A DNA stretch of 64,000 nucleotides from Bin87 sp965204905 (GTDB taxonomy: Bacteria > Chloroflexota > Dehalococcoidia > Lucifugimonadales > UBA3495). Within the stretch, counting starts at the first letter, position 1; the number at the start of each line of letters is the position of its first letter. The position numbers were made by a program, and so were the translations under genes. Positions 1 to 8,821 of this stretch are shown here, one piece after another. Below the pieces are notes generated by a model. That model saw nothing but the letters and a program-made list of their open reading frames with translations, did not search any database and was not told the origin of the DNA. The stretch lies in contig OZ242042.1 of the NCBI GenBank assembly GCA_965204905.1, positions 1,178,001 through 1,242,000 of the forward strand. Reading direction: 5' to 3'.

Positions 1-2820
1 CGTTTCTACGACCGTTTCCGCAGCGAGTTGACCACCTTCCAAACGTTCATTGACGGATTCACTACGCAGGGAGACAGAGACTGGTACGCCTCGGTGATGC
101 TCAACCGGATGATGTTCGTCTATTTCATCCAGAAACAGCGGTTCCTGGACAACGACGAGCACTACCTACGCAACCGCCTGCGGCAAGTACAGGAGCAGGA
201 CGGCCCCGACCGCTTCCAGCGGTTCTACCGCCAATTCCTGCTACGCCTGTTCCACGAAGGACTTGGCAAGCCGGAAGGAGAACGATCATCCGAACTGGTC
301 GCACTGGTGGGCAAGGTGCCCTACCTCAACGGTGGCATCTTCGATCCGCACGCGCTGGAGCGGGACAACCCCGACATCAACATCCCCGATGCTGCCTTTG
401 AGCAGATTTTCGAGTTCTTCGACCAGTACCAGTGGCACCTGGACGACCGGCCCACCGGTGCCGACAACGAGATCAACCCCGACGTGCTGGGCTACATCTT
501 CGAGAAGTACGTCAACCAGAAGCAGATGGGCGCCTACTACACGAAGGAAGACATCACCGGCTACATCGCCCGCAACACGGTGATACCGCGCCTGCTGGAA
601 ATGGCGGAGAAAGACTGCCCTATCGCCTTCGGCCCCGATGGCGGCGTGTGGCGGCTGCTCCAGGACGATCCCGACAACTACATATACCCATCCGTCGGCC
701 ACGGCGTCGCCTGGGACTACTCACCCGAAAGCGTCGCGCGGCTGGATGAACCCCTAGCATTACCAGATGGTATAGCCTCCGGGTTGAGCAACACCGCCCA
801 GCGCGGCGACTGGAACCAGTCCGCACCGGAAGAGTTCGCGCTGCCCACCGAAACCTGGCGGGAGATCATCGCCCGCCGCCAACGCTACTCAGAAGTGCGC
901 GACAATTTGGCCGCCGGCCAAGTGCAGAGCGTCAACGACCTCATCACGCTCAACTTGGACAGCGAGCGTTTCGCACGGGACGTCATCGTCAACAGCGAAG
1001 GCCCGGAACTGGTGCGCGCCATCTGGAACGCGCTGACCAACATCTCCGTGCTGGACCCCGCATGCGGCTCCGGGGCTTTCCTTTTCGCCGCCCTCAACAT
1101 CCTGGAACCGTTGTACTCCGCCACCATGCAGGCGATGCGCGACTTCTTAACCGATCTGGAGACCTCAAAACGCCAGCGTCCGCCCAAAGCGCTCCAGGAC
1201 TTCCGGCAGATACTCGACGACGCCGGCCGGCACCGCCACGAGCGGTATTACATCCTCAAGTCCATCATCGTCAATAACCTGTACGGAGTGGACATCATGG
1301 AGGAGGCCGTCGAAATCTGTCGCCTGCGCCTGTTCCTCAAGCTAGCCGCGCAACTGGAATCTTACAACCAGATTGAACCTCTGCCCGACATTGACTTCAA
1401 CGTTCAGGCCGGCAACAGCCTAGTGGGATTTACTTCCGCCGCATCCGTCCGCAGAGCGATGACGATGGACCTCAAGGGTCAGCAGCGGATGATTACGCCC
1501 GGCGAGGAAGCCTCGTTGTGTCGCATTGAGAGCAAAGCCGCAGAAGTCGCGCGGGAGTACCAAAACTTCCAGTACATCCAAACGAAACTCGGGATGGGCT
1601 ATTCCGAGCTGGCCCAGTCCAAACAGGACCTGCAGGCCAAGCTCGACGACCTGAGGAGCGAACTGGACGTCCTGCTGGCCAAAGAGCACGGGGTGGACGC
1701 GAACAAGGTTGAGGATTTCCAAAGGTGGAGAGCCAATCACCAACCGTTCCACTGGTTTGTTGAATTTTACGCCATCGTGCATCAAGGCGGGTTTGACATT
1801 GCGATTGGTAACCCGCCGTACTTGGAATGCAGGGAAGTGGGTTACGCTTGCCTCAATTTCGTCTGTGACGACACAAGCGCTATCCATGCCTTGTTCATCG
1901 AGCAAGGTGCCAGCCTGTTGAACAAGGACGGAAGGATTAGCATGATCGTCCCGCTCGCGCTCACCTCAACTCAGCGTATGCAAACTGCCCAAAACGTTCT
2001 TGAAATCGACGGAAAGTGCGTGTGGTACGCGAATTTCGCTTGGCGCCCTGGGAAGCTCTTCGATACCGTAAACCGCGCCCTGACCATCTTCATCGTCAGC
2101 CCCAGCGAATCCGAACGCACTTACGCCACCGGTTACATCAAGTGGACCAAGTTTGACCGGGAAGGTTTGTTTGACCGCGTCCACATGGTCGAAGTCCCGC
2201 GGTCGCGGCCTCAATTCTGGGTGCCCAAACTAGGCGTGACCGACGAACGCGATACGATGTCGAAGATTCTCCGTGTTCCTACCACGGTTGCAAACTTCAC
2301 GGGGCGCACCAATCACAAGGTGTTCTACCGCACAACTGGGGGGTTGTATTGGAAGGTCTTCACCGATTTTCCTCCAGCGTTTTTCGTCAATGGCAAACGG
2401 AGCAGTTCGAGCCGCGAAACGACGTTTTCAACCAGAGCTAAAGAGCAAGTCAAACCTCTCATCGCCGCGCTCAGCAGCGACGTTTTCTGGTGGTGGTACA
2501 CCATCTCCTCGAATTTGCGCGACCTGAACCCCGCTGACATCAACGGATTCCCCGTACCCGAATCCATATTTTCTGATGCGCACTTGGCAGAATTAGGTGC
2601 CCGTTACTTGGACAGCCTGCAAGCCAACAGCAGCATGATGACGCGGCGTCAGCGACAAACGGGGACGACAGAAACGCAATCGTTTGCGATCAGGGAATCG
2701 AAACCCGTAATTGACGACATTGACCACGTTCTCGCCGAGCACTACGGCTTTACCGACGAAGAGCTGGACTTCATCATCAACTACGACATCAAGTACCGGA
2801 TGGGAAGGACCAGCATATAA
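1..2820 (+). CDS. Eco57I-like N6-adenine DNA methyltransferase (5' end outside window)
   Basis: The reading frame is open to the first base; its first ATG/TTG-type codon is TTG at 28, but codons 1-27 already read as protein (RFYDRFRSE), so the true start lies upstream. Counting from 28, motif I LDPACGSGAFL begins near residue 342 and motif IV NPPY is at 595-598. The order I then IV and the YYTKEDI segment ahead of motif I fit the large gamma-class Eco57I/type IIG-like adenine methyltransferases. A C-terminal region after 600 would hold target recognition. The family methylates adenine in DNA for restriction-modification or BREX-like defence. Whether this protein also has a nuclease domain cannot be seen because the N-terminus is missing. 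It is followed by gene fragments, suggesting a decaying defence locus. Confidence 0.85.
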   Translation, partial: RFYDRFRSELTTFQTFIDGFTTQGDRDWYASVMLNRMMFVYFIQKQRFLDNDEHYLRNRLRQVQEQDGPDRFQRFYRQFLLRLFHEGLGKPEGERSSELVALVGKVPYLNGGIFDPHALERDNPDINIPDAAFEQIFEFFDQYQWHLDDRPTGADNEINPDVLGYIFEKYVNQKQMGAYYTKEDITGYIARNTVIPRLLEMAEKDCPIAFGPDGGVWRLLQDDPDNYIYPSVGHGVAWDYSPESVARLDEPLALPDGIASGLSNTAQRGDWNQSAPEEFALPTETWREIIARRQRYSEVRDNLAAGQVQSVNDLITLNLDSERFARDVIVNSEGPELVRAIWNALTNISVLDPACGSGAFLFAALNILEPLYSATMQAMRDFLTDLETSKRQRPPKALQDFRQILDDAGRHRHERYYILKSIIVNNLYGVDIMEEAVEICRLRLFLKLAAQLESYNQIEPLPDIDFNVQAGNSLVGFTSAASVRRAMTMDLKGQQRMITPGEEASLCRIESKAAEVAREYQNFQYIQTKLGMGYSELAQSKQDLQAKLDDLRSELDVLLAKEHGVDANKVEDFQRWRANHQPFHWFVEFYAIVHQGGFDIAIGNPPYLECREVGYACLNFVCDDTSAIHALFIEQGASLLNKDGRISMIVPLALTSTQRMQTAQNVLEIDGKCVWYANFAWRPGKLFDTVNRALTIFIVSPSESERTYATGYIKWTKFDREGLFDRVHMVEVPRSRPQFWVPKLGVTDERDTMSKILRVPTTVANFTGRTNHKVFYRTTGGLYWKVFTDFPPAFFVNGKRSSSSRETTFSTRAKEQVKPLIAALSSDVFWWWYTISSNLRDLNPADINGFPVPESIFSDAHLAELGARYLDSLQANSSMMTRRQRQTGTTETQSFAIRESKPVIDDIDHVLAEHYGFTDEELDFIINYDIKYRMGRTSI

Positions 2821-2844
2821 TGCCTGACGGAGGTTACCCCAACG

Positions 2845-2952
2845 ATGACGATCTTCTTTCTCGCGAAATTCTTTGAAAAGAAAGAGCACGCGGACGACTT
2901 CCTGCAAGCGAAACTGTTCCTCAACTCGCTCTGCTACTTCGGGGTGCGGTGA
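2845..2952 (+). pseudogene. 35-codon remnant, N-terminal fragment of unknown protein
   Basis: An ATG 25 bases after the methyltransferase stop, with GGAGGT at 2829-2834, opens a short frame with a protein-like start (FFEKKEHADDFL, then KLFLNSLCYF) that ends abruptly at TGA 2950-2952. The pattern of an opening beta strand followed by a helix ending in a Leu-Asn/Tyr-Phe stretch looks like the beginning of a longer globular protein rather than a complete peptide. The frame remains free of stops after the TGA up to the next ORF, but that sequence does not read as a continuation. I infer a truncated gene; a genuine small peptide is possible. Confidence 0.35.
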
Positions 2953-3000
2953 CGGCATTCAAGCCGCCATCATCTCTGTCCGCATAGGAGCCGAACCATC

Positions 3001-3513
3001 ATGAAATGGCCGATACTAACTTCGACCAAAACATCCATAGGACCCGTAGGCGGCGATATGTTCGACATAGATGCCTTCAACATATGGGAGCCGGGAGCGA
3101 TAGTGCCGCACGCTGTTCTGTCGCCACAGGGCTATCCAGAACGGCGTGCCCACAGGCACTCCAATCAAAGTGCGTATCAGACGATGTGGTCTTTTGCGAT
3201 GTTGATAAACCAGATCGCTCCAGTATTAGGTGACGATGCATTTTTTGCCGTGTGCGCAGAGTATTATCGCCAAAGCAGTCTGGCATTTGGCAATATCAGA
3301 AGGGATCGCAACTATTTGGAGCGTAAAATACGGAAGCATCACATCGGATTAACCGTTGAGGATGTGGACAACCAAATGATTTACGAACGTGACCCGTTAT
3401 CCTCTGTCTTTCAAGTGATCCCCATGTTTTCGCATGGTTATGCCTGGGTATTTTTCTACTCTTTTCGACAAAAGGCAGAATACAAGGTTACTCTGGGGTG
3501 GGAACCGCCCTGA
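3001..3513 (+). CDS. Hypothetical protein, 170 aa
   Basis: I do not recognise this family. The protein is soluble, rich in aromatic residues, and has no signal peptide or repeats. It contains a central helical stretch (about residues 57-100, with SFAMLINQIAPVLGDDAFF) and a C-terminal beta-rich part ending YKVTLGWEPP. Codon use is AT-richer than the neighbouring catabolic genes, suggesting transfer. The ATG has no clear Shine-Dalgarno. It lies in the same frame as the 35-codon remnant 48 bases upstream, so the two may be pieces of one former gene. It sits between a DNA methyltransferase and another gene fragment, so a defence-locus origin is plausible but unproven. Confidence 0.45.
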   Translation: MKWPILTSTKTSIGPVGGDMFDIDAFNIWEPGAIVPHAVLSPQGYPERRAHRHSNQSAYQTMWSFAMLINQIAPVLGDDAFFAVCAEYYRQSSLAFGNIRRDRNYLERKIRKHHIGLTVEDVDNQMIYERDPLSSVFQVIPMFSHGYAWVFFYSFRQKAEYKVTLGWEPP

Positions 3514-3529
3514 CCAGCAGCATCTGTAA

Positions 3530-3793
3530 TTTCTGAGCAAGCGGCGACGAGTCTGCCGCCTCAGGGGAAAGGTCACTTACCGCAACCACACGGTCCCCAC
3601 TTCGGCAGATGACGTCGACGAGCAGTTCAGCCAGAACCTGGGCGCGCTGATCCGCCGGCTGTCAGCCGACAAACCGGCGAGGAGGGTGCCCAGCTTCGCA
3701 GAGTGCCGCCACTGCGACATCAGCTTCGCCGACTGCCCCAGCCGCATCGAGGAGCCCCACCGGACGACGGAAAGCGTGACCGACGACTCCTGA
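3530..3793 (+). pseudogene. C-terminal gene fragment with CxxC...C cluster (PD-(D/E)XK-like tail?)
   Basis: The frame is open from just after a TAA at 3527 to TGA at 3791-3793, has no start codon at its head, and reads as protein: SADDVDEQFSQNLGAL, then VPSFAECRHCDISFADCP. A C-x2-C-x6-C cluster at the very C-terminus is a pattern I associate with Cas4/RecB-like PD-(D/E)XK nucleases and with small tail domains of defence genes, but the catalytic part is absent. I read it as the 3' end of a gene whose 5' part was deleted. The assignment to a nuclease family is tentative; that it is a fragment is better supported. Confidence 0.45.
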
Positions 3794-4294
3794 ATTGATG
3801 ACGCCAGCCGTTAGCGTACAAGCACCGTTCACTGGCGCAATGAAACTTTCGCCGTGGCCACTACAATGCGCCGAATTCCCCCGCCACAGCGCCCCAAGGC
3901 CGCTCCAACGCTGCGGGTGGATGGATTACCACCGGCATATTCGACGGCCTCTCCGCGGATCCTGTGCAGACCTCTGCCTAACCAGTGCCGCTTTCGCCGA
4001 CCAATGGCGGCCACGACTGCCCTGACTAACGGGGCAACCAGTTTCTTTACAGTCCCCGCTTCCACCCCAACGGCACCATTTGGCGCCTTTTTCGCATCCG
4101 ATGAACATTCTTGCCTCAAGGCCACGAAAACGCGCCCACCGGACGCATACGCCAAAAACCAGGCGCACTGGCGCCAGATGGCAAAGGGACATCGGCTACC
4201 CACCGGATTGGACGCCAACCAACCTTGTGAGCCCGATGGACAACCCATAAACTGATCCGGCCAACACCGAGACCAGCTCCCCAAACAGCAAACC
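3794..4294 (+). other. Gene-poor intergenic stretch
   Basis: I see no convincing gene here. A 133-codon plus-strand frame (3854-4255) and its minus-strand counterpart have composition typical of chance ORFs in GC-rich DNA: runs of Pro, Arg and Ala, with no domain-like pattern and no ribosome binding site. No clear hairpin or promoter was found. Confidence 0.4.
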
Positions 4295-4996
4295 TTGACC
4301 AGCCTAAACGAACGCCCCTACACCCTCGTCTGCGCGATGGTGATGCTGGTTTTGACCCTGGCGTGCGGCACGGGAGAGCCTGGCAACGAAACTCTCGGCA
4401 GGCAAGACCCCATCCCGACACCGGACCGGTCGCAGGTTCAGATCATCAACGATGAAACGCCCGCCAGCTTGACCGATGCGGACGCCATCAACGCATACCA
4501 GCAGGGCTATGCTCATATGCGCGCCGCAGCCTGGTTCTCAGCCATCGCCGCCTACGACGAGGCAATTCGCATCCAACCGGCCGTCTCCGACCTTCACGAG
4601 GCCCGTGGCACGGCGCTCATGTACACCGGAAAGCACGAACAGGCACTGGCGGATTACAGCCGCGCCATTGAGCTGAACCCCGAAGACGCCGGTCACTGGC
4701 GCCGGCGGGCACACGCCAACACCGTCGCGCCGACGCCACAACCGGAAAGAGGCATTGAAGACGCGACCCGAGCCATCGGGCTGGATCCCGACCACCCCAT
4801 GGGCTACGCCCACCGCGCCGTTGCCTACACCCGGCTACCGACGCCGGAGTGGGGCAACGCCCTCGCCGACATGGACCGGCACATCGAACTGTTCGAGGGG
4901 CACGATCCCGAAGCGTACCGAATGCGCGCGTGGATCTACGACAACCTCGGGAACCAAGCTGCAGCCGAACGAGACCGGCAGCTTGCCATCCAATAG
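4295..4996 (+). CDS. TPR-repeat lipoprotein, 233 aa
   Basis: The protein begins with a short signal peptide ending in a lipobox-like LTLAC, with Cys24 as the likely lipidated residue, so it should be anchored at the outer face of the membrane. The TTG at 4295 is preferred over the internal ATG at 4337 because the later start would leave only about ten residues before the Cys. Three to four tetratricopeptide-like units follow from about residue 65 (YQQGYAHMRAAAWFSAIAAY; ALADYSRAIELNPE; GIEDATRAIGLDPDHP). TPR proteins act as protein-binding scaffolds; the partner here is unknown. No operon neighbours are evident. Its start has no strong Shine-Dalgarno. Confidence 0.7.
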   Translation: MTSLNERPYTLVCAMVMLVLTLACGTGEPGNETLGRQDPIPTPDRSQVQIINDETPASLTDADAINAYQQGYAHMRAAAWFSAIAAYDEAIRIQPAVSDLHEARGTALMYTGKHEQALADYSRAIELNPEDAGHWRRRAHANTVAPTPQPERGIEDATRAIGLDPDHPMGYAHRAVAYTRLPTPEWGNALADMDRHIELFEGHDPEAYRMRAWIYDNLGNQAAAERDRQLAIQ

Positions 4997-5042
4997 CCCG
5001 CACACACCGTGCGCCCCCCACTAAAGCCGAGTTTTCCCGAAC

Positions 5043-5453
5043 TCAAAATTGATGACACCAACCAGTCGCGGCGGCCACCTCCCGCGTGGCATCATTGACA
5101 CGTCGACGACCGACGGCGACAAGCCAGCCGCCCACGACTAACGGGGTCGCTGGCCTTCCCGGCCGCCGCACACACCCTCCAGTGCGGCGGCCTAAAGGCG
5201 GCCTCCCCATCGCAGCGCGTAACGCGCCAACAGGCAGGATCAGCAACAGCAGTGCCGCCAAGGGCGCGGCGATGGCCATCGCCAAGACCGGAAGCCATGG
5301 GGCCAGCACTGCCGCCGCCGGCACTAGGTAGAAGAACTGCCCGTAGGTCCCCGAGAACAGGGCGAACCAAGGCAACAGCGCCGCGGCCACCAGGCGCGCC
5401 CGAGTGAGAGGAGTCAGCGGGGAGTTACCCACCTGAGCCACGCCGGCACCCAT
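5043..5453 (-). CDS. Possible small membrane protein, 136 aa
   Basis: Starting at the internal ATG at 5453 this frame encodes about sixty mostly hydrophobic residues (LVAAALLPWFALF, YLVPAAAVLAPWLPVLAMAI, LAALLLLILPVGAL) that could form two or three membrane helices, followed by a basic tail. The frame continues upstream to 5690, but that part looks random. No Shine-Dalgarno precedes the ATG and I recognise no family. GC-rich DNA easily produces Ala/Leu-rich chance frames, so this is a weak call. Confidence 0.25.
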   Translation of the reverse strand: MGAGVAQVGNSPLTPLTRARLVAAALLPWFALFSGTYGQFFYLVPAAAVLAPWLPVLAMAIAAPLAALLLLILPVGALRAAMGRPPLGRRTGGCVRRPGRPATPLVVGGWLVAVGRRRVNDATREVAAATGWCHQF

Positions 5454-6028
5454 GTTCACAACCCTGTATTCCAGCCCACGAAAGGGGGCGCACCACCATT
5501 GGGTGCCAGCAGGAGACTCGACGTTGCGGAGGCGTGGAAAGAACGCATATCCACAGCGCAACCTCCGCCTCAATCGGCCTAATGAGCGCACCAGACGGAC
5601 TCTGACGACCTTTTCAGCCGACCAATAAGGGAATTTTGCCACTGGGACAGTCCCAGTAGCTCTTTCGGCCTGATACGCCGCGTTTCGCACCGCCGGTTTG
5701 TTGGAGTGACCGGCCGGTTCCGTTGCGAATCAATAGGCCGCAGGTTAGGCGTCGGACAGCGAAGCCGATGGCATAGCAACCCCGCGGACGCGTCGCAACT
5801 GCTTGCTCCAGAACCGGAGAAACCGCCTCAGCAATAGCCTGACGCTGTGTGGGCTGGCCCGACGAGCCAGCTCTTTGCACGCCGCCGCCGCCGCCAACCC
5901 GAGGCATCCGCTACCACCACTGCTTGCACCACACAGCCCGCCGTACTCGGGCAGCCCCAATACTGAACTCAAAAGCGGCGCTTACGTCGCATAAACGCCG
6001 CCTCAAATGCGGCAAAACCGCGCCCAAC
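5454..6028. other. Intergenic stretch without a supported gene
   Basis: No convincing coding frame was found. Upstream extension of the 6122 gene through 5849-6121 reads as Pro/Arg/His-rich low-quality sequence. Overlapping minus-strand frames are equally uncharacteristic. Confidence 0.4.
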
Positions 6029-6062
6029 GGCCCCGGGATAACGTCATCCCGGGGCCGTTTTC
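6029..6062 (+). terminator. Strong hairpin with short T run
   Basis: A perfect 11-bp stem (GGCCCCGGGAT at 6029-6039 with its complement at 6046-6056) and a six-base loop are followed by G and four Ts. It has the form of an intrinsic terminator reading rightward, yet no plus-strand gene ends nearby. It sits about 60 bases before the start of the methyltransferase-HNH gene, so it could insulate that gene from read-through or attenuate its mRNA. Confidence 0.6.
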
Positions 6063-6121
6063 CGTGCAGTCAAACACACCCTGAACACCCAGGACCAAAA
6101 CCGAGGAAAACCCCGAGAACC

Positions 6122-7945
6122 ATGACCGCCAACCCGCTGAACGCCGTCAATCGCGGCGTGTACATATCCGACAACTTGCCGTTCCTGAAGAGCCTGAACG
6201 ACGAGTGCATCGACCTCGTCTGCATCGACCCGCCGTTCGCCAAGAACGAAACCTTCGGACGCAAGAACGACAAGTCGCCCGACCCGTTGAAGCCTCCACT
6301 CTCCGACGAGGAGCACGAAACCGAGTTGGCCCTGCTCAGGCGTTGGAGCATCAGGAACGAGCAGGACGCCAACGAAGCGGGCATCGACTGGCCCGCCACG
6401 CGCTACAAGGACTTCTGGAGTTGGCAGGACGTCCACGAGTCATGGCTCAAGGATATTGAGGATGACTACCCCGGTGTCCACAAGCTGATCGAGGCCACAC
6501 AGGAAATCCACGGCGATGGAACCGCCGCCTACCTGTGCTACATGGCGGTTCGGCTGTTCGAGATACGCCGGGTGCTGAAGGATACGGGTAGCCTGTACCT
6601 GCACTGTGACCACACGGCAGGTGCCTACTTGAGGCAACTGCTGGATGCGATTTTCGGGAACGGACGAAACGGAAAACCGGGTTTCAAAAACGAGATCGCA
6701 TGGCGAAGAGCCACAGCCGCTAAAGGCTCAACGACGAAGTTCGGAGTGACGCACGACACCATACTCTTCTATTCAAAGGGCCAAGGGCATACCTTTCGAC
6801 CGGTGTACCTCGAACACGATCCAGAATACATCCGAAAGGCCTATCGTTACCGAGATCAAAGGGGACCATACAGCGTAGGCGACTTAACCGCAGCCGGTGG
6901 AACTGCCGGCAGTTCGAGCGCACCATGGCGGGGAATAGAGGTCCCCAAAGGTAAACACTGGGCATGCCCCACTAATTGGCCAGCAGAAATACAGAAACCT
7001 GATGAATGGAACAGGTGGGACACTCAACAAAAACTCGACTTCATGGACTCGGTAAGCCTTATCTACTGGCCACCCAACGGGAAAGTACCAAGATTCAAAC
7101 GATACCTTTCTACAACGACTGGCAGAGCAATGACTGACGTGATCTTGGATGTTACACAACTGGAAGCCAACGACATCGAGCGCACCGGATACCCCACGCA
7201 GAAGCCCGTTGCCCTAGCCGAGCGCATCATCAAGGCCTCCTGCCCCGAAGGTGGCGTCGTGCTGGACTGCTTCGCCGGCTGCGCATACGTCGCCATTGCG
7301 GCCGAGCGCCTCAACCGCAGCTGGATAGCCTGCGACATCAACCCCCGTGCCTGGACCGTCTTCAAGCGCCAGTTCGCCAAGCCAAAGCTGGCGCCGCTCA
7401 AGTGCGCCGAGCCTATGCCCGCCGACAACCTGCAGCAGCGCCTGTTCGGGAGTGTAGTAACTGTCCACGGCCCTGACGAACGGCCCACACGTGATACCCC
7501 AGAGGCAGAACAAACTCCCCCGACTTTCCGGCTGCCAGATAAACCTCGCACGTTCAAGACCCCGGCCAGCGTCATACCCGAACGGGAGATGCTGGAAATT
7601 CTGCTTGGTATGTCGGGCTACCAAGCATGGTGTTGCGGTTTCGCCAATCGCAAGCCCGACGGCTCCATCGTAGAGACAACCCGAAACTTCCACCTTGATC
7701 ACATGGACCCGGTGAGCAAGCCAGGGTTCAGCCACCAGATCACCAACCGGGCACCCCTTTGCCCTCATCACAACATCATGAAGAGCAATCGGCGCTTGCA
7801 CCTTGCCGAGTACCGCGAGCAGATTGCCAAGAACGGAGAGATGATGGTCAACGACGTGTCCGATCTCATGGACCTGACTGAGGCCGCCCACCGCACGCTG
7901 AACATCTACGCGTCGCGCATACAGCAAGGAACATTGCCGTTGTAA
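6122..7945 (+). CDS. DNA methyltransferase fused to HNH endonuclease, 607 aa
   Basis: The N-terminal part is an amino-methyltransferase with motif IV DPPF at residues 36-39 placed before motif I (LDCFAG, from residue 381). This is the IV-then-I order of beta-class N4-C/N6-A DNA methyltransferases. The region between would contain target recognition. After residue about 485 an HNH nuclease module follows: LDHMDPVSK (Asp526-His527), NRAPLCPHHN and a Lys, matching the D-H...N...H layout of beta-beta-alpha-metal nucleases. Motif I reads FAGCAYVA instead of the common FAGSGTT. The start at 6122 is chosen because the upstream extension is low-quality and typical sequence (VYISDNLPFLKSL) begins right after it. 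One chain with both activities could be a complete restriction-modification enzyme. A terminator-like hairpin lies just upstream. Confidence 0.85.
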   Translation: MTANPLNAVNRGVYISDNLPFLKSLNDECIDLVCIDPPFAKNETFGRKNDKSPDPLKPPLSDEEHETELALLRRWSIRNEQDANEAGIDWPATRYKDFWSWQDVHESWLKDIEDDYPGVHKLIEATQEIHGDGTAAYLCYMAVRLFEIRRVLKDTGSLYLHCDHTAGAYLRQLLDAIFGNGRNGKPGFKNEIAWRRATAAKGSTTKFGVTHDTILFYSKGQGHTFRPVYLEHDPEYIRKAYRYRDQRGPYSVGDLTAAGGTAGSSSAPWRGIEVPKGKHWACPTNWPAEIQKPDEWNRWDTQQKLDFMDSVSLIYWPPNGKVPRFKRYLSTTTGRAMTDVILDVTQLEANDIERTGYPTQKPVALAERIIKASCPEGGVVLDCFAGCAYVAIAAERLNRSWIACDINPRAWTVFKRQFAKPKLAPLKCAEPMPADNLQQRLFGSVVTVHGPDERPTRDTPEAEQTPPTFRLPDKPRTFKTPASVIPEREMLEILLGMSGYQAWCCGFANRKPDGSIVETTRNFHLDHMDPVSKPGFSHQITNRAPLCPHHNIMKSNRRLHLAEYREQIAKNGEMMVNDVSDLMDLTEAAHRTLNIYASRIQQGTLPL

Positions 7946-8183
7946 TCGTTCGGCACAGGCGCGATTATTGGGGAACAGGCCTGGATGTTGTCGTCTCTCC
8001 AGCAACGGCAGCGATTCTGAAGATTGGACACTAGCAACCACAGAGACCGCCTTCATCCGCGCCACCGGCGGCAAGGTTCCCATGTAAATTTGAGGAATGT
8101 CCCTCGGCTTATTCGGCAGGCCGACAACCTTCCCCAACAGCCCCTGAAATTTCAATCAAACAGAGAACCCGCACCGGGCATTA
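7946..8183. other. Intergenic, convergent gene ends
   Basis: This gap separates the rightward methyltransferase-HNH gene from the leftward resolvase-like gene. Short frames on both strands lack domain-like sequence. The only recognisable signal in the gap is the leftward terminator at 8184-8214. Confidence 0.4.
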
Positions 8184-8214
8184 CCAAAAAGGTCTCGCAT
8201 CACGGCGAGACCCC
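8184..8214 (-). terminator. Intrinsic terminator of the resolvase-like gene
   Basis: On the minus strand an 8-bp perfect stem (GGTCTCGC at 8191-8198 on the plus strand pairing with 8205-8212) and six-base loop are followed by five Ts (plus-strand AAAAA at 8186-8190). It lies about 60 bases past the stop of the leftward gene at 8276. Confidence 0.7.
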
Positions 8215-8275
8215 CTTGGTCATTGACGGATTTTCCGGGCTGCTGGACCTTGCCTTCCGGTATCAGCTCTCGGCC

Positions 8276-8689
8276 TCATCCAGCCGCCACCAGCCTCCTA
8301 AAAAATTCGTCAAGCGACTCCGGAGGCGCATACTTGGCCAATTCTTCGGCGAAAGCCAACTCCACGCCGTGGGACTGTAGCCAGTCCATCAACTCTTCCA
8401 ATTCCTGTACATACATGCCCAGGTAATTGAAACCAAACACCAGCACAACTTCGACCTCCAATTTCCCGGCAACGGCCATATCCACCAACCAGTCCCATAC
8501 CGGCTGATCGGGATCGTCTTCATCGGTTTCCTGGTACCATCCCAACAGATCGTAACCCTCCAAGTCGGCCACATACCCCAGCCCGATCACCTGCCCCAAA
8601 AGACGCAGCGTCTTCTCCGGCTCATCGCCAAAGGTTCTCACGTAGGCCACCGCTCGACGCAACTTTCGAGCATCCTTCATCTCGTCCAT
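8276..8689 (-). CDS. Resolvase-fold protein lacking serine-recombinase catalytic residues, 137 aa
   Basis: The whole protein follows the N-terminal catalytic fold of serine recombinases: opening strand AVAYVRTFGDE, helix with LLGQVIGLGYV, an acidic loop, DWLVDMAVAGKLEVEVVLVF, then ELEELMDWLQSHGVELAF. The catalytic positions are changed. Where active enzymes read Y-x-R-x-S, this reads YVRTFG with no Ser, and the usual DRLsR segment is NYLGM. There is no recombinase or zinc-ribbon domain after it. It is therefore probably not a recombinase but a binding or regulatory relative. The ATG at 8689 has GAGGT upstream; the longer frame to 8821 lacks typical sequence. A small acidic protein is encoded 132 bases upstream in the same direction, and a true large serine recombinase lies 1 kb away. 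Confidence 0.65.
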   Translation of the reverse strand: MDEMKDARKLRRAVAYVRTFGDEPEKTLRLLGQVIGLGYVADLEGYDLLGWYQETDEDDPDQPVWDWLVDMAVAGKLEVEVVLVFGFNYLGMYVQELEELMDWLQSHGVELAFAEELAKYAPPESLDEFFRRLVAAG

Positions 8690-8782
8690 AGCTGACCTCG
8701 CTTGTTTCACCTCGCATCCTCGAACCCGGAGACTTCGCGACCCGAGAAATACGACATCTTTTCCGAATCCTCGAAACGCGTA

Positions 8783-8808
8783 TCGGGGCGCCTTATTTGA
8801 CGCCCCGA
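8783..8808. repeat. Hairpin between the two minus-strand genes
   Basis: Eight base pairs (TCGGGGCG at 8783-8790 with CGCCCCGA at 8801-8808) enclose a ten-base AT-rich loop. It lies in the 132-base gap between the small protein and the resolvase-like gene. It could be a partial terminator or processing site; no T run follows on either strand. Confidence 0.35.
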
Positions 8809-8821
8809 CCACGCGAAACAA

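Noticed and set aside
3854..4255. 133-codon plus-strand ORF
   Set aside because: No ribosome site, no domain-like pattern; Pro/Thr/Arg-rich chance composition.
5849..6121. N-terminal extension of the methyltransferase-HNH gene
   Set aside because: Reads as Pro/Arg/His-rich noise and runs through a terminator-type hairpin; real sequence begins at 6122.
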